64,000 nt of DNA from Entomortierella parvispora. Its lineage: Eukaryota > Mortierellomycota > Mortierellomycetes > Mortierellales > Mortierellaceae. This document shows positions 32,877-44,281 of the stretch, piece by piece (the first letter of the stretch is position 1; the number at the start of each line of letters is the position of its first letter). A program made the translations under genes and the position numbers. The stretch lies in assembly GCA_963573315.1 (NCBI GenBank), contig OY752147.1:558001-622000 (forward strand), given 5' to 3'. The notes under the pieces were generated by a model. That model searched no databases and was not told where the DNA came from. It worked only from the letters and a program-made list of their open reading frames with translations.

Positions 32877-33611
32877 GATGTGTTTTTGTGTATGGTAATG
32901 ATGGGAATGCTGTGTGTGTGGGAAGAAGACGAACAGAAAAAAAAAATGTTCGGGAAAAAAACCGTGCACGGTGCAGGTCACGTTTCGCTTTTGCCTGAAA
33001 CTTGGTAAACCGTCCTGACGTGAAACGGATGCCGTAATAGGATAGGCGCCACAAAAGATGGCGCGGACACGTTGACTTCTGTGTGGCCCAATGATAAGGG
33101 CTTGGCACACTGGCACTCTTTTTCAAACGACGCGCGGTCAAATCCATATTTTCTCGTCAGCCCATAAACACTTGGCGCAGCGGCATTGCTATCCGCAGAA
33201 AAATAAAATTTGTGTTTGTCGTTGCTTTCCAATTGCAGAGTTGTTGCCGATTTCATCGAGTGACATCAAGGAGAGGCTCTTGCACGATAGTTATTAAAAA
33301 GGGAGCAAGGGCATGCATGGACGAACGGAACGGGTGCTGAGGGGAACGATCGCAGACATTTCAGGAAGCCATCTGTCTTTGCCAAGAGTTGGCGCGTGGG
33401 AGAGAAAACTGGTGGGAGCTGGTCATCTTTCAATTGCTTTAGCGCCGCAACTCTAACGTAGCTTTGTTTGCATCATCATATAAATTTCTTTCTCTCTTCC
33501 CTCATACTTTCTTCTTTCCTTCAACCCTCCTCTTCCATCAACCAACAGTACCAGCCGAAAGCTCACCCTCATCGACACCTCGTATTAAAAAAACCCCCAG
33601 ACACAAAGATC
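32877..33611. promoter_or_regulatory. Divergent promoter region of the mitochondrial protein and Eis-like gene 1
   Basis: 735 bp between start codons, with no coding segment supported. CT-rich leader at about 33485-33540 before the GNAT gene. Confidence 0.4.
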
Positions 33612-35694
33612 ATGACTGTTGAAGAAAAAACTACATCTCACCAAGAGACTTCGGTCTCCGTCGTCAAGATGGTACCTCACCCAGTCAAGGGCAAAAGCAA
33701 CATGCGTCCAGAAAGAATCGATATCGGCGATGGATTAGTGATGCGCTGGTCCACTAAGGAAGATGCCAATAACGTCGCCGACCTCCTGGCGGAAGCGTTC
33801 AGAGTAAGAACTTTTTTTCAAACATGATCGAGGCTCTGACTTATCATCTAGCTTACCGACGTTTCTACCCTTTATTAGTGGATCCCAATGGGGGTTCATA
33901 TTGCCGAGGACGAAGAGCCTAAGCCTAACCAGCATGTTCACGACGCAGTGGTAAGTTATTGAGATGGTACATTTCCCTCCATTGTGTGAAGAATGATAGT
34001 AACATCTGTCACCTCTCTTTAATTAGAAACGTCTCCTTCGTGGCAACAGTGGCGTCATGACTGAATATGACTATGCAGTGGTCGAGAATACTCTTGGGAC
34101 AGAGGGCCAGAACCCATTGGTGGCTGCTGTCTCTCTCCAGTTCTCTCCTGGCTACTACGGAAAGGTCCATCTTCAATACGGCAAGCCAGAGGCAGTGGCA
34201 GCTCACCCAGGTATAGTATAGTAGAGGAAGAGCGATATTCTCGTGGATCATTTTCACAATTGAACTGAGGCTGATGCAGTCCTTAAATGGAGAGGATGTT
34301 GTACCTAGAGGAGACGCTTACTCGGCTTTTATGGCCAACATCTTTTGATCTTACAAACAGATTATCGCAATAAGGGCCTGGTCCGTCGCTTGTTCTTGGA
34401 GATGATCCACCCTGCTTCTGACCAGCGTGGTGATGTGATTCAGATCGTTCCTGGCATCCCTCACTTTTACCGTCAATTTGGTTACGAGTACGCGATCGGT
34501 ATTCGTATCCCAAGAAAGATGGACGACATCAATGATATTCCCCCTCTTCCAGAGCACGAATCCGTTGAGAAGGGCGGCCAGGGAGAGCCTTTCCAGTTGC
34601 GTGTTCCAGGCCTGGATGACATCCCGTATCTCGTAAAGATGAGCACACCTGAAAAGATGATGAGCCAAGCCGAGGTTGGACTATTGTACGACGAGGGCTA
34701 CTGGCGTTACTGCATCCACGACGCGATTGTCAGTGCAGAGGCCAAGCAAGATGTTACTCGCGAACACCGAATTATTGTCGATCTTAAGACTGGAAAGGAC
34801 TGTGGAGTGGTAATGACCAATGGCGAATCGAGGCTTTTCCTGGAGATTTTCGTGCTAGAGGAAGGCTACAGCTATAGAGAGGCTCTGCACCCAGTTTTGA
34901 GACAGATGATCGCGATCGCCAATGCACCAAGTGCATGGGATTTGAAGCAGCAACAAAAGAAAGAAGACAATGAGGACGTCGAGAGGAAGATGGAGGAGTT
35001 CAGTCAAGTCATGGATGGGTCCAAAACTATCGAGGAGGCCATGGAAGATGAAGAGAAGAAGGAAAAGCAGGCCGAGGAAGAAAAGAAAGAGGACAAGAAA
35101 GGTGATCCATCTACTCCGGACTCAAAAATCAAGATCTTTGCGCTCGCCTTGGACCCCCAGCACCCCGTCATGAAGCTCATGGCGTCCAAGAGCAAAGTAA
35201 TGACCTTCAATCACAAATTGTACACCCGCATTCCTTCGTATGCCAAGTTTCTACTGAAGGTTGCACCTACCCTTGAAGACCGACTTGCCAAGTCTTGTCT
35301 TGCGGGGATCACCGTGACCTGGTACTTTGATTTCTTCAGAAAGGTCCTCGGAAGCTCTGGCAGGGGACTTGAGGTTGTGTTTGAATCTGGCAGGATTGTC
35401 TCAGCGTCCGACGACTGGTCTCCTCCTTCGCCGTACGAAAAGATGGTTGCTGCTCGGGAAAGGATCGCGAGGGCCAAGGAGGAGAACCGACCTGACGTCA
35501 AGCCATTGATCTATGATGCCAAGTTTGCGCCGTTGACGTTCACGAGGCTACTTGTCGGCGATTTGACGATTGACCAGATGACGGACTTTTATGGCGAGTG
35601 CGAGGTCTCGGGGGGAGCTGGCGGTGATGCGCAGGTCATGCTGGATATCCTCTTCCCCAAGCAGACGTTCCACCTTGACCTGTTCTGGTGGTAG
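33612..35694 (+). CDS. Eis-like GNAT N-acetyltransferase, copy 1
   Basis: Four exons (33612-33803, 33879-33950, 34027-34210, 34361-35694) give about 593 residues. The N-terminal GNAT domain has MRPERIDIGDGLVMRWSTKED and the acetyl-CoA loop DYRNKGLVRRLF (about 150-161), followed by GIPHFYRQFGYEYAIGIRI, close to the HxxxRRRGxxRxLM...FYxRFGYG layout of Eis-type enzymes. A second, diverged domain and an SCP2-like C-terminus (about 400-593, ending LDILFPKQTFHLDLFWW) complete the Eis-like architecture. A Lys/Glu-rich insert of about 50 residues (about 345-395) is absent from the second copy at 61837-63783. No signal peptide or membrane segment. Substrate unknown; Eis relatives acetylate amines on varied targets. 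Confidence 0.85.
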
Positions 35695-37686
35695 TTTCTG
35701 CACAATCAGTGCGATAATCACGTTACCGTATTCCTTAACGCAGGTTACGCAAATAAATTTGGAACGCGATTCTCATTGACCCTTCATCTCTTTTTCAATT
35801 ACGCGATTCAAAGGTAACGGACTCATTTCACTCTGGCTGGTGCAAAAATATCCTGTCAATGCGATCTGGCCTCGCCTAGGTCCAGTGTGGGTGCGGGCTG
35901 GCGCTCTTCACACCGATCAGTGAGGTGGTTGCGACAGGCTTGACCGTGCTGCGAGCCGTTCGACATAGCCCGACGGGCGGTTGTTCCTCTCTGCTGACGG
36001 ATCATCAGCATCCATGGTTGGGAAAGACAGAGCGCATTGTCAGCTAAATCGGCTTGGCCCCCTCAGGTCCAGTATGGGTACGGGTTAACGCTCTCCATGC
36101 CGATCGAGGAGGTAGCCGTGACAATGTTGTTTGGTGTGGCCGCTTGACCTAACCCGAGCTGGTGGTCAAGACCTCTGCACTGAAGTTATTATACCTTTGT
36201 TCTTTCTTTTTTTAACCATTATTCCAAGCGCAAATTTGCGGTATTGGGGGAGGTTACTTCATTAACATCATTTTTTGCAAAGTTACGATGTATCGTATAG
36301 ATAAATGAAGTTGGCGCTGTTGACGTTCACAAGGCTACTTGTCGGTGATTTAACGATTGACCAAATCCTTTTATGGCGAGTGTCCTCGGCTACTTCTACC
36401 ATTCTATCAATGACAGCATCGGATCGGGTGTCTTGCTGATTGCAGTCGATCAAGTGGCTCAGAGTTGAACCACATGATATCGTTGGATGTCAAATCCAAG
36501 TACAAAAGCAAGTGGGAACACATGCTCCATTCCTTCACCACCATACTTACTATTTAGGCAGTATTCATATTTTCGTAATGGACTCATTTCACTCCGGCTG
36601 CTGCTGAAAGTCAACGCGATCTGAAAGTACTTTTTCTGTTTATTGTAGCTACGCGTGCGCTATTAATGAGCTGATGATATTCAATGTCGCTTACCATCGT
36701 AGAGGCGCGAATTGGTTTCCAAATCCAGTACACAAGCGCGGCGGAAATTAGAGGACATGTACGGAACAACGACTACTACTGCTTGTGGCCGAAAAGTTGA
36801 TATGTCGATCCGTATTCGATTTGATGACCAATGGATACATGGGCTAGCAATATTCGAGTTTAAGTCATCGACAGCAACTCGAAAAAGTTTCAGCTAACAA
36901 ACAACTTTGAAGACCATGATAGACCTGTTACAGAAAAAAAAGTTGTTGCCATACCTTGAGCCGATTTGGGCGGAATTTCCCTGGTCGACAAGTATGCGTA
37001 AGAGCAACGGAAGAAGTCGGTCCAGCTCAACGCCGCCATTCTGCACGACCTTGGACAATGGACCATTGGACACCACCCAATAACGAAGTTCGCCAATATT
37101 GCCTATCCTGAGCGTCCAATCACGTGATAAGTGACGTAGACTGACAAACGTTATTTCCAGTCAAAATAAAATCTTTATTTCCTGTCGCCCACCGTGGGAA
37201 ACTTGCTGTCTGGACTCCCACACTCCTCCCAAGAAGAAAAAAAATCGCAGAAGAGAAGAAGGAGAGGAAAAAAGAGGTGCGCCGTGGGTCGGACTCGTTC
37301 TCGTTCTCGTTCGTCCCCCACTTTTCTTTCTTCCCTCTTTTCTCCTCCACCTTTTCTCTCCACTCTCCTCTCCACTCCTCCTTCCTCCCATCACCCCTTT
37401 CTCTCCATCACGCCTGTCTCCTCGCATCTCCTCGCGTGCATCCTTCCATCTTGGCTTCTCCACATCAGATTTCCCCTCTCATCATTGTAAGTTCAACAAA
37501 GATCAACTCACTTTCCCACCCTGATTCGTCACGATCATGCTTGCTCATCCAACCCCAAATCCACCCATGAGTGAATGAGTGATCTCCTGGACAAAACACA
37601 GACTTTCGTTACACTATTCGAGAACAAGGAAGCACCACAGTTACTAACCAGGGATTTCGTACTACTTCTACCTTAGTCATAATAGC
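35695..37686. other. Two-kilobase non-coding stretch with decayed duplications
   Basis: Holds a relic of the Eis-like gene's 3' end (36304-36382), two related blocks at about 35868-35945 and 36058-36150 (both with GGTCCAGT-TGGGT-CGGG and CCGATC-GAGG), and a shared segment GACTCATTTCACTC at about 35820 and 36581. No intact gene. From 37210 to 37680 it becomes the CT-rich promoter and leader of the E2 gene. Confidence 0.65.
36304..36382 (+). pseudogene. Relic of the 3' end of the Eis-like GNAT gene
   Basis: About 79 bp closely match 35518-35608 of the upstream gene: the core GTTGACGTTCAC and GGCTACTTGTCGG, then GATTGACCAAAT and TTTTATGGCGAGTG, with a few substitutions and a deletion of about 7 bp. 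No open frame remains. Confidence 0.85.
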
Positions 37687-39655
37687 ATGTTCGCCGCTTC
37701 TCGTTCCTCATTGCACGCCTTGAAGACCAAGGTATGAGAAAAGCCCGCCCAACGAAAAATTAGTCTGTCGCGTGCAGAAGCTGACCTATATATCTTTTAA
37801 TACAGGTTGGCCAGTCCACTTACATCTCGACCGCCCGCATGGTCTCTGGCCAGAGGTTAAGATACTCTATCAGCACCAAGGTAGCAGCAGGATTCAATAG
37901 CAGGGGGATTGGCCGAGTCATAACAGAGAATTTAATTATGGACTCTAACAGCCACTCATATTATAGACCACCACTGCTGCTCTTTGCTCCAAGGCTATCC
38001 GTCAACATACCGTCTATGGTGCCAACCGTGTTCAGCGCTTCCACGCCTCCGCTCTCTCTAACGCCAAGGTTCCTTTCCTTTTGGCCGATATCGGAGAGGG
38101 TATCACTGAGTGCGAGGTTATTCAGTGGTATGTTGTATCATCATAGCCTTGATCTTTTAAAGGCCCAAGAGGCGTCTTCTTTCTTGTTCTAGCATTCCTT
38201 CCACCAATGCTAATCTTTATACATTCTTTCGATCTTTGAAATGATCTTTGATAGGTTCGTGAAGGCTGGCGACAAGGTCGAGGAGTTTGACAGACTTTGC
38301 GAGGTTCAATCGGATAAGGCTTCAGTGGAGATCACCTCCCGTTTCACAGGAACGGTCGCCGAACTCAAGTACAAGGTTGGAGACATGGCCAAGGTCGGAT
38401 CCCCTCTTGTCGATATTGAGACTGGAGATGGTGCAGTGGAGGAGGTCACCCCCGCCGCTGCCTCGACCCCTGCTCCCGAGGATGGACTGGAGGGACGTTC
38501 CCATGTTGTCCAGGATATGAACGCTGTTGCCGCCATGATGGACAACACTCCCGCTGCCAAGGTCGAGATTCCTACTGCTGAGCACATTATGACTTTTGCT
38601 ACCCCTGCTGTTCGTCGCGTTGCCAAGGAGAACAACGTTGACATTGCGCTCATCAAGGGATCCGGAAAGGCTGGCCGTGTCATGAAGGAGGACGTCATGA
38701 ACTATCTTACCAACGGACGCCAGTCGACTGGTACGTGCTTTTGTCATCTTGAGTTCAGCAAAAGGTTCCGTGCTATTTATTCACCCTGCGTCAAATTATT
38801 AACCAAAATCTCTCTTTTTTTATTGCGAATAACATAGCTACCCCCAAGGCTGCTGCCGCTGCCCCTGTTGCCGCCGGTAAGGCCCATATCCCCGCCGGTG
38901 AGGATAAGGTTGTTCCTTTGAGCATGATCCAGAAGGCCATGTTCAAGCAAATGACAAAGTCTCTCTCAATCCCTCACTTTGGATTCGCGGACGAGATCAT
39001 TCTGGACAACGCCACCGCTTTCCGCACTGCGTTGAACGGCCACATTGCCAAGACGCCTGAGAAGTACAACTTCAAGAAGGTCTCTTACATGCCCATCTTC
39101 ATCAAGGCTCTTTCTATTGCATTGGAGCAATACCCCATCCTGAACGCCTGCGTGGTCGATGGTGAGGATGCATCGAGCGCCAAGCTCAAGTTCCGTGCCT
39201 CGCACAACATTGGTGTTGCCATGGACACCCCCAACGGATTGATTGTGCCCAACATCAAGAACGTCCAGAACTTGTCCGTGTTGGAGATTGCTTCCGAATT
39301 GGCCAGGCTACAGGAGGCTGGCAAGAAGAACGCGATCCCCATGGCGGATTTGCGTGACGGTACTTTGTCTCTTTCGAACGTCGGTATGATTGGTGGCACT
39401 TACTTGAACCCCGTCGTTGTGACCTCTGAAGTGGCCATTGCCGCCGTTGGAAAGATGCAGCGCCTTCCCCGCTACAAGATGATTGAGGATGAGACAACAG
39501 GCAAGCTGGTCGAGCGCGTGGTTCCCCAGACGATTGTCAACGTCAGCTGGAGCGCCGATCACCGTGTCATTGATGGAGCTACCGTAGCCCGCTTCAGCGA
39601 GGCATGGAAGTCTGTGGTCGAGAACCCTTTCTTGCTTGGTGGTATGCTTCGCTAA
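37687..39655 (+). CDS. Branched-chain alpha-keto acid dehydrogenase E2 (dihydrolipoyl transacylase)
   Basis: Five exons (37687-37731, 37806-37880, 37967-38127, 38255-38730, 38838-39655) give about 524 residues. An Arg/Ser-rich mitochondrial presequence is spread over the first three exons. The lipoyl domain (ADIGEGITECEVIQWFVKAG) has its lipoylated lysine in VQSDKASVE (about K115). A peripheral subunit-binding domain follows (ATPAVRRVAKENNVDIALIK, then GSGKAGRVMKEDV). The catalytic core has DTPNGLIVPNIKNVQ and the active-site HRVIDG (about H494, D498). VPLSMIQKAMFKQMTKSL and the ADIGEG lipoyl start fit the BCKDH E2 (DBT) branch rather than pyruvate or oxoglutarate E2. It transfers branched acyl groups to CoA in Leu/Ile/Val breakdown in the matrix. 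It lies tail-to-tail with the LRR-like gene. Confidence 0.93.
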
Positions 39656-39926
39656 GCTGAGTCGAGCAAAAAAAGCGTCCTATCTTGCACCGCACAACTT
39701 AGATATCCCCCCCTCCAATCCCTGAACAACCTAAAAAAAACGTATAGAGAGGACTGAAAGAGAAAAAGAAAGGAGAGCGAGAAGTCATTACTTATATTTC
39801 CCCAACCCATAGCACATAAATCATTGATTCCTTCGAATTTTTTTTTTTTTTTTTATTCTTTCTTAATCAGATTGCCTGCAAGAAGGGTGGGCGGGAAGGA
39901 AAGACTATTCGCCAGAGGTGAGCTGA

Positions 39927-42176
39927 TTACTTGGACGACTGAGCGATAGTGGCTTCGACTTCTTCCTTGGCACGCTTGATAGCTCTCTTTGAGAAAAAAG
40001 CGGGCTTGGACGACTGAGCGATAGTGGCTTCGACTTCTTCCTTGGCACGCTTGATAGCTCTCTTTGAGAAAAAAGCGGGATTGGACGACTGAGCGATAGT
40101 GGCTTCGACTTCTTCCTTGGCACGCTTGATAGCTCTCTTTGAGAAAAAAGCAGGGGAACCTCTCGGTGCCGAGACTTGCCAGGGTTGTCTTTCCGACGAC
40201 AGAGGTTTTAACAACGATTTCTTCAGCGCCAGCTTTTTTGAAGCGCGCTTTAGCGACGCAATCTCAAAGGCATTCTTCAGAGAGCTCTCCGCAGGAATGA
40301 CTGGGACATCTCTCGATGAGCCTCTTGAACAAGGTTTCGGGACCTGAAGGTGATAATCCCGAACGACCATCTGGAGCGATTGTCGCTGAAGTTGAGGCAA
40401 AACCTTCAGTCTCCCCATAATAAACCTTCGTTCTGCTGCTTCCTTTTGACTGTCCAGAATCAATTGAAGAGAGAGTTCCCTTATCTTTCCGCAAAGCCAT
40501 AAGCCTGTCCTTCGATGCAACTGGCGTCCAGACATTCTGATGTGGCTCTCTGCCACCACCCCTTCTGCATCCTCCATCATTTCATCCGCTGGTCGTTTTG
40601 AGGGCACAGCAACTGCAACTGCAGGAGAAGTGGCATCGGCAGTCACAGTGTCTTCAATGGCCATATCAGTCCCTTTCGATGCCCAGCTCACGGCCTCTAT
40701 CACATCGGCGACCAAAAGCTCCCTTGCTCGCAACACCTCCAATCTTGGACAAGATTCCAAGAAACGCTGAATCATTGGACTGGTCACCATCAAACATTTT
40801 GAAAAATCCAACTCGACCAAACTCTCCAGCTGATGTCCTGCGTTCAAGGGTCCAAAATCCAGGGACCCATGACCAGTCATGTTGATGATTGTGAGCCTTT
40901 TTAGCCGCGACTTGGCAATCGAGTCGATCAGCATCTTGCAGTCCCGTTCCAAGAACATGTCTCCTTCCAGAACCAGCGTTTCCAATTCGAGGGCAAGTCT
41001 CCCGGCATCCTCATGTTCTTTGTCCGTGTCCGTCCACAGCGGATCCTCGACATGCATCTTGGTGCCAGGTTTAGGGATTAGAGCCGGTAATGAGGGCACT
41101 GGTGTACGACTCTTTTTGGGGTGTGATGTCGATCCAGGACTGGGTTTTGCTCCGTATACATAAGCAGCCTTTTGTGGTGTATTCTTCTTAGGGAGGCTCA
41201 CACTGTAGGCTTTCCAAATCAGCACTTTCAGCCTTGGGCACTTTTTCAGCAGCAGGATCTGTTCTGAACTGGTGATGTTGTCCAGCGCTGTCATCTCTAA
41301 CTCAGTCAAGCGTGACAGAGTTACGTCCTCAGGACAAAACCTACTGCTCCCTCCGAGGTTCGACACCTCGAGCAATCTCAAACGTCCTGGAATTTGAGCG
41401 CATGCCTCCCAAAACAGCCGTCGGTCTTCGGATTCTAGATTGAGATTTCGGATCTCAAGATTAATCAATCCGGTTCGGTCTGGCGAAGGTGTTGATAGCA
41501 GGGCGTCTTCGTGGGGAATGGTATCTTCCAGAGTAGGTGATGTAGAGGCGGTAAGGCACCTGAGCATTGGTACCACAAGAGCTTGTCTACCACTCACCAG
41601 AGCCTTCGTGTCGTTGAGCACAAGGCTTTCTATTCGTGGTAAAGTTGATGGTGTGTTCTTGTCGACCGATATGGCCGCTGTGGTCGCAGTGGGATGGAGC
41701 AGCCTTTTGAGAAAAGTGGTGGCCAGATCTATAAGGCGATCCATGTTGTCGAAGACAGGTGAGGTTTGTTGAATATGAAACTCGATAGTCTTGAGACTGG
41801 GAAGGGTTCCTGCGTGGTTGAAGAGGACAAGGAAGGAGGATTTGCAAGGAAGTTGGAGTCGAAGGTGCTGAATGTTTTGAAGATGGGCTTGAAGGAAATG
41901 AAGAGGCACATTGATATTACATTCAGACACATAAACGCTCTCTGACAGCAGTCTGCGGTCACTGGCGGGGTGCCTCATAGTTACGAAATGGGCCTGAGTA
42001 GCCTGGACACTCTTGGCCATGTCGATTTCGCTCGAGGGGCGATCCCAGATCGGATCTCTGTCGCCGGTAGAGGTGTGAGCTCCCTGAACGCCGCGAGTCA
42101 CATTTGAGTAGACGGTGATCTTTTCCCAGTAGGAAGGGCGATTGAACGGATGGACGGGCTTCTCAGGAACACTCAT
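39927..42176 (-). CDS. LRR-like protein with three C-terminal 25-residue repeats
   Basis: A single uninterrupted frame of 749 residues from ATG 42176; an upstream TTG is not used. Leucine-rich units such as LPSLKTIEFHI, LRLLEVSNLGGS, RLTELEMTALDNI and LVELDFSKCLMV suggest an F-box-associated type of LRR solenoid, although no F-box motif is evident at the N-terminus. A basic, disordered insert lies near 350-400 and a low-complexity Ala/Val region near 540-570. The C-terminus has three nearly identical units beginning PAFFSKRAIKRAKEEVEATI, basic and helical. Large families of RNI-like LRR proteins are typical of Mortierella genomes (recollection). Function unknown; substrate recognition in ubiquitin ligases is one possibility. 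Confidence 0.75.
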   Translation of the reverse strand: MSVPEKPVHPFNRPSYWEKITVYSNVTRGVQGAHTSTGDRDPIWDRPSSEIDMAKSVQATQAHFVTMRHPASDRRLLSESVYVSECNINVPLHFLQAHLQNIQHLRLQLPCKSSFLVLFNHAGTLPSLKTIEFHIQQTSPVFDNMDRLIDLATTFLKRLLHPTATTAAISVDKNTPSTLPRIESLVLNDTKALVSGRQALVVPMLRCLTASTSPTLEDTIPHEDALLSTPSPDRTGLINLEIRNLNLESEDRRLFWEACAQIPGRLRLLEVSNLGGSSRFCPEDVTLSRLTELEMTALDNITSSEQILLLKKCPRLKVLIWKAYSVSLPKKNTPQKAAYVYGAKPSPGSTSHPKKSRTPVPSLPALIPKPGTKMHVEDPLWTDTDKEHEDAGRLALELETLVLEGDMFLERDCKMLIDSIAKSRLKRLTIINMTGHGSLDFGPLNAGHQLESLVELDFSKCLMVTSPMIQRFLESCPRLEVLRARELLVADVIEAVSWASKGTDMAIEDTVTADATSPAVAVAVPSKRPADEMMEDAEGVVAESHIRMSGRQLHRRTGLWLCGKIRELSLQLILDSQKEAAERRFIMGRLKVLPQLQRQSLQMVVRDYHLQVPKPCSRGSSRDVPVIPAESSLKNAFEIASLKRASKKLALKKSLLKPLSSERQPWQVSAPRGSPAFFSKRAIKRAKEEVEATIAQSSNPAFFSKRAIKRAKEEVEATIAQSSKPAFFSKRAIKRAKEEVEATIAQSSK
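39931..40155 (-). repeat. Three tandem 75-bp coding repeats
   Basis: Units at 39931-40005, 40006-40080 and 40081-40155 are almost identical in DNA, differing only in the last few bases. They encode the last three 25-residue units of the LRR-like protein; the last copy runs directly into the stop codon. Near-perfect DNA identity implies recent expansion or ongoing homogenisation. Confidence 0.95.
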
Positions 42177-42613
42177 GCTGCTTGATCCTGGATGTCGAAG
42201 GAATGGAATCGTCAAGGACACGTTCAAACAACAGCCTCATGAACACCAGAAGTACGCACGTGATATTAAGCGCCACCAACTTCTTCTCATCTCGCTTGGC
42301 TTGATGAAAGAAAAGGATGTGACAAACTATACATTGAAACGGTTGGTCCATCATCCATTCCCTTCTTTCACTTCCCCGTTCAACTGCATTTGGTTTCGAG
42401 GCTCTTCTTGTTCATATATAAAAATAAGGACCACTTTCCTTCTAAAACTTTTCCTCGCACTCCTCGGTAACTTGCCCAGTCGTTTTAGTCCATCCCATCC
42501 CTCTTTACTTTACACCTTGACACCCGTTCATCAATATTATAACACGTTTTCCAACGCATTATAGATCTCACCTTCTTTTTCCCTTTGGATAAGACTACCC
42601 TAATAGTAGAAAA
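42177..42613. promoter_or_regulatory. Divergent region between the LRR-like and small membrane protein genes
   Basis: TATATAAAA at about 42414-42422 could be a TATA box for the rightward gene, about 190 bp before its ATG. No other gene seen. Confidence 0.4.
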
Positions 42614-42859
42614 ATGTCTATCAAATCATACATATTGGGAACGTACCTTTTCAAGCGCGTGTTTTCACTTTCAATGTGGTTCCTCATCCTCGGCATACCT
42701 TTGCTGATCATCTGCACCATCTTATACTGCACTGCCAAGGGAACCGGGAACTTGGCAGGTCTGGTCATCGATAGGGCCGCCAAGCGGGTTCGGATCTATC
42801 AGCAGGAGCAACGCAAAAAAGAAAAGCTGGATCCTCCAGTGGGGAGTATCCATGTTTGA
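42614..42859 (+). CDS. Small single-pass membrane protein (81 residues)
   Basis: One short frame, MSIKSYILGTYLFKRVFSLS then a hydrophobic helix (MWFLILGIPLLIICTILYC, about 21-39), followed by a basic tail with RAAKRVRIYQQEQRKKEKL. The charge pattern suits a membrane protein with a cytosolic basic C-terminus. It sits in its own interval with a TATA-like box upstream and an AATAAACAG-type 3' signal about 10 bp after the stop, so it is probably real, but no family is recognised. Confidence 0.6.
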   Translation: MSIKSYILGTYLFKRVFSLSMWFLILGIPLLIICTILYCTAKGTGNLAGLVIDRAAKRVRIYQQEQRKKEKLDPPVGSIHV

Positions 42860-43041
42860 TATCCCTGTAATAAACAGATAACGCTATACCCAATATCTAC
42901 AGTTGTTGCACTTTATTATTTATTGTAGAAAGCAATTGGGTCTAAAATATTGGTATGAGGGATAAATGCCATTCTTCAGTCCAGCCTTGGGAAAGAATGA
43001 AAGGCACAGCGGATGAAATGATGAAAAGAATAGAGTCGATT

Positions 43042-44281
43042 TTATACGTTCAACTTGGCAGCGAGGTCAGCCAATTCGTCGACAACAGTCTCCTTCTTCT
43101 CCTCTTCTTCACCCTCTTCCTCAGATTCCTCGTTCTCCTCTTCTGACTCTGGCTCTTCCATGTCGTCAAGATCTCCAAGGGCTTCACCGTTGTCGTGTCT
43201 GGAAAGAGCATCACGGATAGCATCGATCGAAGCGCTGTCCTCCTCGACCTGGTTTCCGTTCAACTCGAGCTTGATCAGGTTGGGCAAGTGGTCCGAAATG
43301 ACGCTGGCGAGCTCCAAGACACCGTCCTCCTTCATCTCTGCGTAGGTAAAATCAAGCGATTCGAGCTGGGTGTTCTTTCCCTTGGCAAGAGCACGAGACA
43401 ACAGGATTGCACCCTTGTTCGACAACAAGCACTCTCCAAAGTTCAAGCGTTTCAATCCAGTCCAGGTGGGGATGGCAAGAGCAAAGGCAGCGCATCCACG
43501 AGCCGTGAAGGTATTGTCCTGCAAATCCAAGATTTCGAGGTTGGGGCAGTTGGACAATCCAGCGGCCAAAGCCTCAATACCCTCCATGCGGATACCGTTC
43601 TGGGGCATAGCCAAGTGAGTGATCGTTCCATGAGCAGCAAAGGCCTTGGCCAAGTCGGGCGTCGATCCATTCTCGAGACGATTACGTCCAGCAATCACGA
43701 CGCGGAGTGAGGACTTTTTGCCTTCTTCCTCGTTCTTCTCGTGGGCAGTCATCAAGGCCTTTGCCAGGACTTTGCCTCCAGTAACGCCCAATCCGTTATT
43801 GTTCAACTTCAAGATCTGCAGATTTCTGTTGGTGGTCAAGAACTCGACCAAGGGGACAACGCCGTCGGCACCGAAAGCATTGTCGCTCAAGTTCAACTCC
43901 TCCAAATGCTTCTTGTCCTTGAGGGCATCACCGAAAGCTTTAATGCAATCAGGGATCTCTGAGCGAAGACGGCCAGTGAAGATGTCGGAAAAGTTGGCGA
44001 GCTAGAGGGGAGAATTGATCAAGTCAATAATGTAAATTCGCCATAGAAATGTCGAAATAATAGAGGTAACACGCTGGGGGGTCATTGTCTACCTTGAGCA
44101 GGGGCTTCTCGGCCAAAGCCAGGGAAAGAGCACGGCAAGCCTCGACACCGAAGGTGTTTCCGCTGAGGATGACATTCTCGAGCTGGTCCATGGACTTGAT
44201 CGTGGTGATGAACTCCTGGACTTGCTCAGCAGAGTCGAGCTTGAGGCCGCGGCCCTCGATGGTGAAGGTAGTGGTGGACAT
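43042..44281 (-). CDS. RNA1: Ran GTPase-activating protein (RanGAP/Rna1)
   Basis: Two minus-strand exons (44281-44093, 44001-43042) give 382 residues, as in fission yeast Rna1 (386). Eleven or so LRRs of the RNI type follow one another (for example HLEELNLSDNAFGADG, LQILKLNNNGLGVTGG, LEILDLQDNTFTARG). The key sequence FTGRLRSEIP places an arginine at residue 74, the position of the functionally essential Arg in Rna1. The C-terminus is a long Glu/Asp tail, also typical, ending in a short helix (ELADLAAKLNV). It activates GTP hydrolysis by Ran in the cytoplasm and so sets the direction of nuclear transport. No SUMO-type C-terminal domain, as expected for a fungus. Diverges from the Mps1 gene. 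Confidence 0.95.

Noticed and set aside
37161-37570. Open frames of about 60-100 residues before the E2 gene
   Set aside because: Products of a CT-rich leader; the E2 start at 37687 has a proper mitochondrial presequence.
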